A stretch of DNA of 64,000 nucleotides. It comes from Porphyrobacter sp. Its GTDB lineage: Bacteria; Pseudomonadota; Alphaproteobacteria; Sphingomonadales; Sphingomonadaceae. The first letter of the stretch is position 1; each line of letters opens with the position of its first letter. Below are positions 27,571 through 36,892 of this stretch, in pieces. Position numbers and translations under genes: made by a program. A model generated the notes under the pieces. The model ran no database searches, was not told the DNA's origin, and saw only the letters and a list, made by a program, of their open reading frames with translations. Where the stretch lies: contig JAGIBN010000004.1 of the NCBI GenBank assembly GCA_017744315.1, positions 360,017 to 424,016 on the forward strand. Direction: 5' to 3'.

Positions 27571-28842
27571 CTAGCGGTACCGCTCCCCGCCCTTCACTAC
27601 TCCGGCAACGCTCTCCAGCACCCGCACGTCCGTCAGCGGATCGCCGCTCACCGCGATCATGTCCGCGAACTTGCCCGGCTTGAGCGAACCGAACTCCCCC
27701 TCGTGCCCGATCAGCGTGGCCGCATCGATCGTGGCCGAGCGGATGGCCTGCAGCGGAGTCATCCCGTAGCGGACCATGTAGGCGAACTGGCGGGCGTTCA
27801 TGCCGTGCGGGTAGACCCCGGCGTCGGTACCGAAGCCGATCCGAACGCCCATCCGCACGGCCTTGGCGAAGTTCTCGCGCTGGAGGTCGGTCGTGGCGCG
27901 GTTCTTCTCGAGGTATTCGGCGGGCCAGCCTTCCTTGGTGCCGATCTCTTCGATGTAGTCGCCATTGAAGATGTCCATCACCAGCCAGACGCCGCGCTCC
28001 TTGGCCATGAGCAAGCCTTCGTCGTCGATCAGGCTGGCGTGCTCGATGCTGCGCACACCCGCGCGGATCGCGGCCTTGAGGCCCTTCGCCCCGTGGGCAT
28101 GGGCGGTGGCATAAGAGTTGTGAGCGCGGGCGACTTCCACCGCGGCGCGCATCTGCGCTTCGCTCAGTTCGGGCTGGTTCACGTCGGTGCCAACGGCAAG
28201 GACCGCGCCGGTGGCGATCAGCTTGAGGAAGTCGACGCCATTGGCGAACAGAAACTCGGCCTTCTGGCGCGATTCCTCGGGTGTCGAGGACACGCCGAGG
28301 CGCATGTCGGGCGGGAGCTGGTCGTTGGGCACCACGCCGTTGAGCTCGCCTCCGCCGCCGGGCGTGGTGATGTAGGCACCCGCCACGAACATCCGCGGCC
28401 CCGGCACTCGGCCAAGGTTGATCGCATCGCGCAGCGCCACGTCGGTCAGCCCGCGATAGGTCCCGACATCGCGTACCGTGGTGAAGCCGGCGAGCAAGGT
28501 GGTGCGCGCGTTCTGCGCTCCGATCAGCGCGGTGGCCTGCGGCGACGTCTTGATCGGCAGAGCCAGGTCGGCGTCTTGTCCCGCGTCCGCCAGGTGGGTG
28601 TGCAGGTCGATCAGGCCCGGCAGCACGGTGTAGGCCGACCAGTCGACCCGCTCGGCCCCCTCGGGCGTCGCGCCGCACGGTTCGATCCGGGCGATGCGGT
28701 CGTCCTGGGTCAGCAGGCACTGACCGGTGCTCACCTGTCCGCTCTCGACATCGAGCAGTCGGCCAGCTTCGACGTAGAGCGAGCGGGCCTGCGCGGGTGA
28801 TGCGGCTAGTGCGAGGCTGGCGAAGGCGAGAAGAGCTTTCAT
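27571..28842 (-). CDS. Metal-dependent amidohydrolase, imidazolonepropionase/prolidase type, exported
   Basis: A 423-aa enzyme with a signal peptide (MKALLAFASLALAASPAQA). The first metal motif is LPGLIDLHTHL, the middle His motifs are ATAHAHGAKG and SIEHAS, and the catalytic Asp is in GFGTDAG. This fits the imidazolonepropionase-like subgroup that includes Xaa-Pro dipeptidases and amide hydrolases in the periplasm. It is the last gene of a minus-strand run that starts with the carotenoid oxygenase, 48 bp after the NTF2-like gene. Confidence 0.87.
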   Translation of the reverse strand: MKALLAFASLALAASPAQARSLYVEAGRLLDVESGQVSTGQCLLTQDDRIARIEPCGATPEGAERVDWSAYTVLPGLIDLHTHLADAGQDADLALPIKTSPQATALIGAQNARTTLLAGFTTVRDVGTYRGLTDVALRDAINLGRVPGPRMFVAGAYITTPGGGGELNGVVPNDQLPPDMRLGVSSTPEESRQKAEFLFANGVDFLKLIATGAVLAVGTDVNQPELSEAQMRAAVEVARAHNSYATAHAHGAKGLKAAIRAGVRSIEHASLIDDEGLLMAKERGVWLVMDIFNGDYIEEIGTKEGWPAEYLEKNRATTDLQRENFAKAVRMGVRIGFGTDAGVYPHGMNARQFAYMVRYGMTPLQAIRSATIDAATLIGHEGEFGSLKPGKFADMIAVSGDPLTDVRVLESVAGVVKGGERYR

Positions 28843-28890
28843 GCTGCGAGGCTAATCACACTCCTCGGTCCGCGCCAGCGTCCTTCGTCC

Positions 28891-29487
28891 TTACTTCCCC
28901 GCGAGAAACGCCTCAGCCGCCGCGTCCATGTCGGCGACCGGATTGTTCGGGCCCGACTGTCGCTTGGGGATGAACTCGTTGAGCACGCGGCGCTTGGCGA
29001 TCAGCCATTGGCCGTCGACCTTTTTGAACTCGTCCTCGTAGATCCCGTAAGTGCCCATCTTCATCGTGTCGCCCGGGCCGTGGTTCGCCATTTCGAGCCA
29101 CAGCGTGCGGCCCCACGCGCGCTCGCCTTCGACACGGATCGAGCTTTGCAGGATCACGTGACGCAAGATCGCGGCCTTGCCGTCCTCGGTGTGATAGAAG
29201 CGGCCGATCCCCTCGGCGAAGCTGGTCACCGCCTTGCGGATCGCCTCGCGGCCCTTCGAGGTGCCGCTGGCGAACTCCAGCTCGCCATCCTCTGCGAAGG
29301 TGGCGACGTAGGCATCCCAGTCGAAGTAATCGATGGCGAAGAGATAGCGCGCCATCAGGTCCTCGATCTCGGCACGGTCCTGGCCGTAAGTCGGGGAATA
29401 GTTCGGCGAGGCCGCAGCAGCAGGCATTGCGCCGAGCGCCAGGATCGCTGCGGCCAGCGCGGACTTGCAGGCAGTGCTAACCGACAT
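28891..29487 (-). CDS. NTF2-like (SnoaL-type) domain protein, exported
   Basis: A 198-aa protein with an N-terminal signal peptide (ALAAAILALGAMPAAAA) and a single cone-shaped NTF2-like domain: DRAEIEDLMARYLFAIDYFDWDAYVATF, then the strand WLIAKRRVLNEF. Such domains act as isomerases, dehydratases or binding modules in aromatic and steroid degradation. I took ATG 29487; ATG 29505, which immediately follows the upstream stop, is possible. It is 21 bp downstream of the PQQ dehydrogenase gene and in the same transcript by position. Confidence 0.82.
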   Translation of the reverse strand: MSVSTACKSALAAAILALGAMPAAAASPNYSPTYGQDRAEIEDLMARYLFAIDYFDWDAYVATFAEDGELEFASGTSKGREAIRKAVTSFAEGIGRFYHTEDGKAAILRHVILQSSIRVEGERAWGRTLWLEMANHGPGDTMKMGTYGIYEDEFKKVDGQWLIAKRRVLNEFIPKRQSGPNNPVADMDAAAEAFLAGK

Positions 29488-29508
29488 CTTTCCCAAACTC
29501 CTCATAAC

Positions 29509-31599
29509 TCAGTGTCCCCAGTCTTCGTTGGCGCGGGCGATCAGGTATTGGTGGATCGCCTCCGCCTCGTCCCTCGAGAGAACGTCGGCGAAGCTCGCCA
29601 TGCCGTTCGCGGCGCGCTGACCGCCGATGACGATTTCGAAAAAGGCCGCGTGCGTGGCGGGCGTCATGTGGCGCAAGTCCTTGACCCCGCCGCGTGCGCC
29701 GTTGCCGTGGCACAGCGCGCAGTTGGCGCCGTAGAGCTGCTCACCGCGCGCAACGAGTTCTGGCGAGCCGGTGAGCGCGGGCGGAGCCGACAGCTCGGGC
29801 ACCTCGACCGACTGCGCCGGAAGCGGCGGCAGCGTGGCCGTGCCGCCGAGCTTGAACACCAGCAGGCGCGGCTTTGACAGGAACAGCTGGGAGTAGGCCG
29901 AGCGCTCGACATGGGCGAGCCCGCCGCCCCAGCCGGCGTTGACCGCGACATATTGATCGCCGTCGACCATGTATGTGATCGGGGCTGAGATCGGCACTTG
30001 CTGCACCGGCATCTCCCACACCTTCTCGCCGGTGTCGGCGCGATAGGCGGCGAACGTGGTGCCTATGGTCCCCTCGAACACGAGGTTGCCCGCGGTCACG
30101 AGCACGCCGCCGCTGCCCTTCTGCGGGGCCGGCACGCGCCACACTTCGCGCTGCGTCACCGGGTCCCAGGCAGAGAGCCAGCCGCGCGAATGGGCGTCGG
30201 CGTACTCAGCGATCGCCTTGCGCTCCGCATCGTAGCCGCTGAAGCTGGTGCCGAGCGAAGGCTTGTCGGGATCGAAGCTCTCGGCCGCCGCATAGGCCAT
30301 GTACGTCTCGGACACCGGGACGTAGACCAGCCCGGTCAGCGGGCTGAACGCCATCGGGTTCCAGTTATGCCCTCCGCCCGCTCCGGGCGAGACGCTGACC
30401 GGCGTGATGCCATAACGCGCCGCCGGGTTCTCGATCGGCCGCCCGCTCGCCATGTCGAAGCCGGTCGCCCAGGTGATCGGGACATAGGCCTTGGCCGAGA
30501 TCAGTTCTCCGGTCTCCCGGTCGAGCACGTAGAAGAACCCGTTCTTCGGCGCCTGCATCAGCACCTTGCGATCCCGCCCGTCGATCTTGAGGTCGGCAAG
30601 GATCATCTGCTGCGTGGCAGTGTAATCCCACTCCTCGCCCGGGGTTGTCTGATAGTGCCAGACGTACTCCCCAGTGTCGGCCTTTAGCGCCACGATCGAG
30701 GCCAGGAACAAGTTGTCCCCGCCACCCGGGCTGCGCCACTTCCTGACCCAGGGCGAACCATTTCCAGTGCCGATGTAGATCAGGTTCAACTTGGGATCGT
30801 AGGAGATGCTGTCCCACACGGTCCCGCCACCACCGGCCTTCCACCATTCGCCGGTCCAGGTCTTGGCGGCCATCTCCATCGCCGCATTCTCGAACCCCGC
30901 GGCCGGGTCGCCCGGCACGGTGTGGAAGCGCCAGAGCTGTTTGCCGCTCTCGGCGTCATAGGCGGTGACATAGCCACGCACGCCCAGTTCCGCCCCGCCA
31001 TTGCCGATCAGCACTTTGCCGTCGAACACCCGCGGCGCGCCGGTGATGGTGTAGGACTTGGAGTTGTCGACTGTGAGCTCCGACCAGACCGGCTTCCCGG
31101 TCTTCGCGTCGAGCGCGATCAGCCGCCCGTCGAGCGTGGCGACATAGATCTTGCCCTTCCACGCCGCCAACCCGCGCGAGACGATGTCGCAGCAGGCCAT
31201 GCGCCCGTACTTGAGCGGGACTTGCGGATCGTAGCTCCACAAGGTCCGCCCGGTCCTGGCGTCATAGGCGGTGACGATGTTCCACGGCTGCACGTTGTAG
31301 AGCACGCCATCGATGGCGAGCGGCGTCGCCTCCATGCCGCGCGTCGTGGCGATGTCAGCGTACCACGCGAGGCCGAGGCTGCCGACATTCCCGGCATTGA
31401 TCTGCGTCAGCGGACTGAAGCGCTGCTCGTCGTAAGTGCGTCCGTTGCTCATCCACTGCCCGGCATTGCCGTCGGCATCGAGCAGGCGAGCGTGATCGAC
31501 CCGGGCCGGAGCGCTGTCCTGTGCGGAGACCGGAACATTGCACGCGAGACTGAGCCCCAAGGCCAGGCCCAAGGCCCGCCTCACCAGTTGCGCGCCCAC
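29509..31599 (-). CDS. PQQ-dependent alcohol dehydrogenase with C-terminal cytochrome c domain
   Basis: A 696-aa periplasmic quinohemoprotein with a signal peptide (ALGLALGLSLACNVPVSAQ). The eight-bladed propeller has tryptophan-docking motifs (YDARTGRTLWSYD, YVWHYQTTPGEEWDY), and the vicinal disulfide of the PQQ pocket is present (ACCD, near residue 135). The C-terminal cytochrome c has one heme site, CALCHGNG, near residue 627. This is the type II quinohemoprotein alcohol dehydrogenase layout. It oxidises an alcohol and passes electrons to a soluble cytochrome or azurin. It shares one base with the deacetylase gene upstream. Confidence 0.92.
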   Translation of the reverse strand: MGAQLVRRALGLALGLSLACNVPVSAQDSAPARVDHARLLDADGNAGQWMSNGRTYDEQRFSPLTQINAGNVGSLGLAWYADIATTRGMEATPLAIDGVLYNVQPWNIVTAYDARTGRTLWSYDPQVPLKYGRMACCDIVSRGLAAWKGKIYVATLDGRLIALDAKTGKPVWSELTVDNSKSYTITGAPRVFDGKVLIGNGGAELGVRGYVTAYDAESGKQLWRFHTVPGDPAAGFENAAMEMAAKTWTGEWWKAGGGGTVWDSISYDPKLNLIYIGTGNGSPWVRKWRSPGGGDNLFLASIVALKADTGEYVWHYQTTPGEEWDYTATQQMILADLKIDGRDRKVLMQAPKNGFFYVLDRETGELISAKAYVPITWATGFDMASGRPIENPAARYGITPVSVSPGAGGGHNWNPMAFSPLTGLVYVPVSETYMAYAAAESFDPDKPSLGTSFSGYDAERKAIAEYADAHSRGWLSAWDPVTQREVWRVPAPQKGSGGVLVTAGNLVFEGTIGTTFAAYRADTGEKVWEMPVQQVPISAPITYMVDGDQYVAVNAGWGGGLAHVERSAYSQLFLSKPRLLVFKLGGTATLPPLPAQSVEVPELSAPPALTGSPELVARGEQLYGANCALCHGNGARGGVKDLRHMTPATHAAFFEIVIGGQRAANGMASFADVLSRDEAEAIHQYLIARANEDWGH

Positions 31600-32549
31600 T
31601 AGCGGTCCCCTCGTACGATCACGCGTTCTTCGAACAACTTCTCAAGCACCGCCTCATTCGTCCTTTCGTAGACCAGGCTCTGCGGGTTCTTCCCCGCGAT
31701 GTTGGCGAGCGCAGCCACCCGTCCGCCGCCCAGGTAAAGCGTGTCCGGCTCGGTCTGCGCGATGGGGTCGCGATAGGCTTCGTCCATGGTCACGATGGTC
31801 CAGCCGGCCGCTCGCAACCCTTTGATCAGGTCAGCGATGAACAGCCCGGCAATGTCGGTCTCGTGCAGCAGCAGCACGTGGGCGGGCTGACGTCCCAGGT
31901 TCTCGCGCGCCATGGCGTCATAGAAGTCCGCCGTCCCCACAATCGTCTCGACATAGAGATCGCGCAGCGCGTTCCTGTCGATCGGCCGCTTGGCCTCGAC
32001 CGCCTTCCTCGCGAGATCGTCGATCGCCCAGTCGTAGTCGTCGATGGTCACATAGGCGTTCATCAGCCCCCGCTGGGCGAGCGCCGCCCGCAAGGCATCC
32101 CGCCGCCCGAGATCGCGGCCCTCATCGAGATAAGGGAAGCGATACCACGGCCGTTTACCGGGCTTCCCGGCCAACCAGGCCTCGGCCCGGTCGAGGTCTG
32201 CGATGTAGTCCGCTGCGCTGTTCCGCGAGAGCCAGGTATGGCTGTGGGAGTGATTGCCGATCACATGCCCCGCGGCCACGTAAGCCCGAATGCGATCCTC
32301 CCCACCCTTGCCGAACTCGGTGTCGAGATTGCCGGTGGTGACGAAGAACCCCGCCTGCTCGACGCCCGCCTCGGCCAGCCCCGCGATCAGCGCAGCCGTC
32401 CGCTGATCCGGCGTCATAAAGCCGCCGGGATGACGCGGCGCGTCGTCGAAGCTGATGGCGATACGCTTGCCCTCCTGCGCCACGGCAGGCGCGGCAAGCC
32501 CCAGCACGAGGGCAAGCGCCGCTAGCAGAAGCTTCGACCAGGACGGCAC
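31599..32549 (-). CDS. Polysaccharide deacetylase (NodB domain), exported
   Basis: A 316-aa carbohydrate esterase family 4-type protein with a signal peptide (LALVLGLAAPAVAQ). The NodB motifs are SFDDAPRHPG (catalytic and metal Asp), NHSHSHTW (metal His pair), RFPYLDEG and LLLHETD. The substrate could be peptidoglycan, chitin-like sugar or another N-acetylated compound. It is placed oddly between a carotenoid oxygenase gene (14 bp upstream) and a PQQ dehydrogenase gene (one shared base), so it may be a dedicated part of that pathway. Confidence 0.88.
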   Translation of the reverse strand: MPSWSKLLLAALALVLGLAAPAVAQEGKRIAISFDDAPRHPGGFMTPDQRTAALIAGLAEAGVEQAGFFVTTGNLDTEFGKGGEDRIRAYVAAGHVIGNHSHSHTWLSRNSAADYIADLDRAEAWLAGKPGKRPWYRFPYLDEGRDLGRRDALRAALAQRGLMNAYVTIDDYDWAIDDLARKAVEAKRPIDRNALRDLYVETIVGTADFYDAMARENLGRQPAHVLLLHETDIAGLFIADLIKGLRAAGWTIVTMDEAYRDPIAQTEPDTLYLGGGRVAALANIAGKNPQSLVYERTNEAVLEKLFEERVIVRGDR

Positions 32550-32563
32550 GCGCGTCGGCCGGA

Positions 32564-34183
32564 TCAGGCGGTGGCGAGGCCGGGAATCTGGCTCGCGTCG
32601 GCCCAGAACCCGTGAACCTGGCCGACGACCTGGAACGGCATCCTGACCCGCGCGACGGGACCTGCTGCGACATCCTTGGTGTCAAACAGGATCAGGTCCG
32701 AGCGGCCGCTTTCCTTCATGCTGCTGCCGATTCCGATCAGGTAGCCGTCGCCTTCGGGCGCGTCCTTCTTGCGCGGGACGAAGGTCATCTCGGACAGCGA
32801 ATAGTCGGGCACCGAAGCGACCTGCACCACCTTCTCCTGGTGATCGATGATCGACCAGCCGCCGCCCGGCCCGGGGCTGTTGAGGTAGCCGTAGCGGTAG
32901 GGCAGCGTGTGGAACCGGTCGTCCTGGCGCGAGAGCACGCCGCTGACTTGCGGGAACAGCGTCTCGCTCTGGAAGCGGTCGTTGGTACGGCTCGACAGGT
33001 CGACCGTGAAGCGCCGGATCAGCCCGCGCGACTTGGCCGGATCGAACGGTTCGTGCAGGCTGGGGAAGAACGGGAACTGGTTGCCCTCGCCGCCATCCCA
33101 GTCGACGGTAATCTTGTCCCCGTCCGACCAGCCGCCCATCACGTGGGTGCAGAACTGGTTCGGCCCCCTGAACCACCTAAGGTCTTTGCCGTCCCCGCCC
33201 CGCCGCATGACGCCAAGGTAGCAGGGCGCCTGTGAATCGTAGGAGAAGTGCACCCCGCCCGCTTGAATGCGGTTCGCGTCCGCGACCATGTTGGTCAGGT
33301 AGAGCACGATGTGCCGCTGGGTGACCGCGAAGTCGTGCATCATCCCGGCGTAGGGCGCCTGCACCGTCGTGCTCCAGTTCACCTCGCCATTGCGATCGGC
33401 GGAGAACACGAAGATGTCCTTCGACAGCAGCCCGTTCGCTTCATAGCCGAAGCCGATGTATTCGCCGGTCAGCGGGTCGATCTTCGGGTGCGCGGTGTGG
33501 GTCTGGCTCTGCAGCTTGCCGCCAAAGGTATAGTAATCGTCGAGCGTCTCGAGCGTGACCGGGTCCATGTAGACCGGCGGACTGTCTTCCTTGAACACCA
33601 GCAGCTTGCCGTGGTGCAGGAACAGCTGCGTGTTCGCCGTGCCCCGGCTCAGACCCTTGACGCTCGGGTCATCGGTGAGCGGATTGCGGTACATCCCGAA
33701 CAGCGAGCGCCGCGCCTCGTGCTGCGCCTTCCACCGCTGGTTGCGGACGTAGCGGGTGCGATAGTCGACATGCCCGTCCTTGATGCGGAACATGCTGACG
33801 TGACCTTCGCCATCGAACACGATGTCGGAAGCGTACTTCGGATCCTTGGGATACTGCGGATCGGGACCTACGCGATAGAACACCCCGTCGAGGTCCTTCG
33901 GCCAGGCACCCTCGACCTCGCAGTCGTAGAGATCGATCTCCGCCCGATTGACCGCACCCGCAGCGCTGCCCCCGCCGCCGAACTCCTGCCGGCTTTCAGG
34001 GAAATCCACCTGGGGTGCAGTAGCAGTTGCGCTCTTGGCCGCGGCCGGAACGGACATCGCCAGCCCCGTAAGCGCCGCGCCCGTCCCCACGGTCGCGGCC
34101 CCGAGAAAATTGCGCCGGTTCAATTGCGTTCCGCTTGTGGAATCACCTGATGCGCCCGTCGAAACGGCGTCCTCGTCTTTCAC
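32564..34183 (-). CDS. Carotenoid/lignostilbene cleavage oxygenase with Tat signal
   Basis: A 539-aa member of the RPE65/carotenoid cleavage dioxygenase family. The N-terminus has a twin-arginine signal (NRRNFLGAATVGTGAA), so it should be exported folded. The four iron-binding histidines are visible in THTAHPKIDP, MMHDFAVTQRH, FCTHVMGGW and the C-terminal GQVHGFW. Family members split double bonds of carotenoids or stilbenes such as lignostilbene. Export is unusual, since most bacterial homologs are cytoplasmic. It is the first gene of the five-gene minus-strand operon and lies next to the left end of the island. Confidence 0.9.
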   Translation of the reverse strand: MKDEDAVSTGASGDSTSGTQLNRRNFLGAATVGTGAALTGLAMSVPAAAKSATATAPQVDFPESRQEFGGGGSAAGAVNRAEIDLYDCEVEGAWPKDLDGVFYRVGPDPQYPKDPKYASDIVFDGEGHVSMFRIKDGHVDYRTRYVRNQRWKAQHEARRSLFGMYRNPLTDDPSVKGLSRGTANTQLFLHHGKLLVFKEDSPPVYMDPVTLETLDDYYTFGGKLQSQTHTAHPKIDPLTGEYIGFGYEANGLLSKDIFVFSADRNGEVNWSTTVQAPYAGMMHDFAVTQRHIVLYLTNMVADANRIQAGGVHFSYDSQAPCYLGVMRRGGDGKDLRWFRGPNQFCTHVMGGWSDGDKITVDWDGGEGNQFPFFPSLHEPFDPAKSRGLIRRFTVDLSSRTNDRFQSETLFPQVSGVLSRQDDRFHTLPYRYGYLNSPGPGGGWSIIDHQEKVVQVASVPDYSLSEMTFVPRKKDAPEGDGYLIGIGSSMKESGRSDLILFDTKDVAAGPVARVRMPFQVVGQVHGFWADASQIPGLATA

Positions 34184-34331
34184 AGCCTAACCCTCCCCAA
34201 CGGCTTCCCGCCGCTTTGACGCCATGCTTGTCCGATTGGAGGGATTTGGCAAGTGAGGCCGTGAGCAAAATCGCACAGCTGCGGGGATTGGCCTGGAAGG
34301 TGGGGTGGCCCGGCGCTCTCGCCGGAGAAAA

Positions 34332-34354
34332 TGGTGCCCAGAAGAGGACTCGAA
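34332..34354. repeat. att repeat, left end of the island
   Basis: 23 bp identical to 47814-47836, i.e. the last 23 nt of tRNA-Leu (acceptor strand, CCA and part of the T arm). The match ends sharply on both sides. It is not part of a tRNA here; the rest of the gene is absent. Confidence 0.92.
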
Positions 34355-34469
34355 GGCGGGATTCAAGTTGCTGTTTGATAGTGTTTTATTTTCGATTGTC
34401 GCTTTGCCAGCCCCCATAAAAGCCCCAAGTCGAGCAGCCAGACGACTGTGCAGAGGGGAAGCTTTGCGA

Positions 34470-36038
34470 TCAGGTGAGGGTCAGGCTCATTTGCCTGCTT
34501 GTTCCGGCGCGAAGAGGACGTACCACCTGCGGCTCCAAATATCCGTGCACTACGGCGGCAATCTGATGAGCGAGATAGGGAGGCACGGCATTCCCGACTT
34601 GGACGTACTGCTGAGTTCGATTGCCCTCGAAAAAGTAGTTGTCAGGAAAAGTCTGCAGCCGGGCGCCTTCGCGGACTGTCAGGCTGCGGCACTGCAGTAA
34701 GTCAGGGTGAATGAAATAGTGACCATCCTTCGAGATGTGGCTGGTAACCGTGGTGGACGGTGAGTCCCACGTTTGAACGCGGAACCTGTCCGCGAATTTG
34801 CCTGAGCTCCAATTGTCGTGACGCGGCGCTAGGGCGACTGGATAAGCACCTGCTTTTGGCGAACGCCCAGCAACATCCGAGTACGCAATCGCAAATGCAT
34901 AGCGCGTGAGGTCTTCAGCCATGTGCCCTCGCGTCTCGTGGTTCGGCAATGAGCTGAGGCGAGGATCGAAGAGCCAATCTGATAGCTCTTTGTTTTCCAA
35001 GGGAGCCGCGGCCACTGATGATCTCGGAGGCAGGTCCCTCACACAATTCAATTCCTGCATGCCGTCGCACAGCCTTTGTGCCACCCTGTCCATCAGTTCG
35101 TCTTCAAAGGCGAATGACGCTTCACCAGCCGTCCTCATTGCCTCAATTGCGACCTGTCGCCACTGCTGCGGCCCATCTATCGACTTGCTGAGCCCGCTGC
35201 GGAGCCGTGGCATGCCCCCTAGTACGTCGCGAACGCTAGTCACGGGACGCTGGTCAAGCCAAGGATGATTGCCCCTATCGCCTACATCCAAGTCAGATCG
35301 AATGCCGAGAAGGATGACGCGGTGCCGTGCCTGAGGAACTCCGTATTTCTCTGCGCGGATCAGGAACTCGGCTCCATTCCGGCCACCATCAGCGGTCAGC
35401 GGGACAATTCGATAGCTGTCCGGGGCTCCCCCCGCCGATCGAAGATCGCTAAGAACGCGATTGAATATGCGCTCCCCACCGATACGGGATGACAAGAAGC
35501 CTTTCACGTTCTCCATTACGAAAATCGCGGGCTGAAGCATTCCGATAATTCGGATGTATTCCTTGTACAGGAAATGGCGGTGATCTTGTGACGGGTCGTA
35601 GTCGACATTACCCCTGTTGCGCGCCCTTCCAACCAAGGAATAGGCTTGGCAAGGAGGGCCGCCCACGAGAACCGAATTGCCTGACGTTTCTCGTGCCAAC
35701 TTCTTCAGTATCGGATCAAGCTCCGAAGCGGCCTCGGGAGCGCCAAGTTCGAGCTGTTTCGTCTCCGCGCAAGCCGCCGCCCATTGGCTTGGGTAGCAAC
35801 AGGTGAGCTGATCGAGGCCAATTTGGCCCGCGACGTAATCATAGTACTCCTGAGGCAGTTCCTGGTCGAAGTGGCGGGTGAATGCTCGAAGCCGAAGCGT
35901 CCGGAAGGCCGAAACCTCCTTCTCAACTGATAATGCGAGCTCGAAGACATGCTTCCCGCCCGCGCGGTAAGAGGAGAAGCCCTCCGCCAGTCCGCCTGGG
36001 CCGGCGAAAATGTCCACTACCTTGAAACTGCGGCTCAT
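34470..36038 (-). CDS. DNA (cytosine-5-)-methyltransferase, Dcm family
   Basis: A 522-aa C5 methyltransferase. I chose ATG 36038 (MSRSFKVVD) because AGGAGG lies 9 bp upstream. The motifs are in order: VDIFAGPGGLAEGF (I, SAM), GGPPCQAYSLVGRAR (IV, catalytic Cys), MENVKGF (VI, ENV), VPQARHRVILLG (VIII, QxRxR), then a target-recognition region and the C-terminal motif X area (QVGNAVPPYLA). It methylates a cytosine in an unknown site. It is divergent from vsr, with 60 bp between starts, and probably protects the host from the effector operon on the other side. Confidence 0.93.
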   Translation of the reverse strand: MSRSFKVVDIFAGPGGLAEGFSSYRAGGKHVFELALSVEKEVSAFRTLRLRAFTRHFDQELPQEYYDYVAGQIGLDQLTCCYPSQWAAACAETKQLELGAPEAASELDPILKKLARETSGNSVLVGGPPCQAYSLVGRARNRGNVDYDPSQDHRHFLYKEYIRIIGMLQPAIFVMENVKGFLSSRIGGERIFNRVLSDLRSAGGAPDSYRIVPLTADGGRNGAEFLIRAEKYGVPQARHRVILLGIRSDLDVGDRGNHPWLDQRPVTSVRDVLGGMPRLRSGLSKSIDGPQQWRQVAIEAMRTAGEASFAFEDELMDRVAQRLCDGMQELNCVRDLPPRSSVAAAPLENKELSDWLFDPRLSSLPNHETRGHMAEDLTRYAFAIAYSDVAGRSPKAGAYPVALAPRHDNWSSGKFADRFRVQTWDSPSTTVTSHISKDGHYFIHPDLLQCRSLTVREGARLQTFPDNYFFEGNRTQQYVQVGNAVPPYLAHQIAAVVHGYLEPQVVRPLRAGTSRQMSLTLT

Positions 36039-36098
36039 CCGTAAGAACCTCCTCGGGCGGGCCTTACCAGGTCTTGGCCGCGTAGCCAGGGAAATGTC

Positions 36099-36539
36099 AT
36101 GGTCGATGTTGTGGACAAGTTGACCCGTTCGCGGATGATGAGAGGGATCCGCAGTAAGCACACTAGCCCCGAGGTGAAGCTTCGCAGAGCACTTCATGCG
36201 CTGGGCTATCGCTACCGGTTGCACCAAAAGAGCTTACCCGGCTCACCGGACCTCGTACTCCGGAAGTGGAACGCAGTTGTAGAGGTTCACGGGTGCTTTT
36301 GGCATCGCCATCAGGAATGTCGATTGGCTGCCACTCCAGAAGATCCAACGGGAAGTTGGGCAGAAAAGTTTACCTCCAATGTGGCGCGTGACAAGCGAAA
36401 CCAGGCAGCGCTTCTGAGCCTTGGGTGGCGCGTTGCCATAGTTTGGGAGTGCGCGATCCGCTCCCAAGGCGAGGTTGTGGTGGCGAACTTGGTTGGGGAG
36501 TGGCTAAGAGACGGGGAGAAATGCGCACATTTTAGGTGA
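36099..36539 (+). CDS. vsr: Very short patch repair endonuclease (Vsr)
   Basis: A 146-aa Vsr protein. It shows the typical N-terminus DKLTRSRMMRGIRSKHTSPE, the catalytic Asp region LPGSPDLVLRKW, the metal/active-site segment VEVHGCFWHRH, and WECAIR near the end. Vsr nicks DNA beside T:G mismatches made by deamination of 5-methylcytosine. It is commonly paired with Dcm enzymes, as here. In this setting it may serve mismatch repair only, or be the nuclease of the six-gene operon that starts 112 bp downstream. Confidence 0.94.
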   Translation: MVDVVDKLTRSRMMRGIRSKHTSPEVKLRRALHALGYRYRLHQKSLPGSPDLVLRKWNAVVEVHGCFWHRHQECRLAATPEDPTGSWAEKFTSNVARDKRNQAALLSLGWRVAIVWECAIRSQGEVVVANLVGEWLRDGEKCAHFR

Positions 36540-36651
36540 ACTTTGGAGCCTTCTGTACGCGATATATCTCATATATTTTTGGAATGTTGACTCAGGATTT
36601 CGCTCACCGTAATCATACGCCCAGAAAATAGATATAGGATGATTCGGAATC

Positions 36652-36873
36652 GTGACGGACAAAAGAGACAAGTTTGTGAAGCTTGCCGAGCAACGGGTAA
36701 ACCGGGCGCTTCGGGAAATCCGCCTAATCGGAAATCTTTCCAATCGCTCTGCCTATGAATCTACGGAGGACGACGTGAAGAAAATCTTCCGAACCCTTCA
36801 GAAGGAGCTCGATACGGCGAAGTCGCGCTTCGGCGAGGGTGAAGGCGCCAGCGGCTCGGCGTTTCGCCTATAA
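36652..36873 (+). CDS. Small acidic-basic helical protein, 73 aa, first gene of the GHKL operon
   Basis: GTG start. The sequence is almost all helix: KFVKLAEQRVNRALREIRLIGNLSNRSAYESTEDDVKKIF and then a second helix. I do not know a name for it, but short proteins of this type (YESTEDDVKKIFRTL motif) are seen next to GHKL ATPases and methyltransferases. It ends 19 bp before the ATPase start. It may be an adaptor or DNA-binding partner of the ATPase. Confidence 0.7.
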   Translation: MTDKRDKFVKLAEQRVNRALREIRLIGNLSNRSAYESTEDDVKKIFRTLQKELDTAKSRFGEGEGASGSAFRL

Positions 36874-36892
36874 TTGGTTGGGGGGGGATAGC

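Noticed and set aside
34332..34354. A second tRNA gene or pseudo-tRNA
   Set aside because: Only the 23-bp 3' segment is present with no anticodon or D arm; it is an attachment site.
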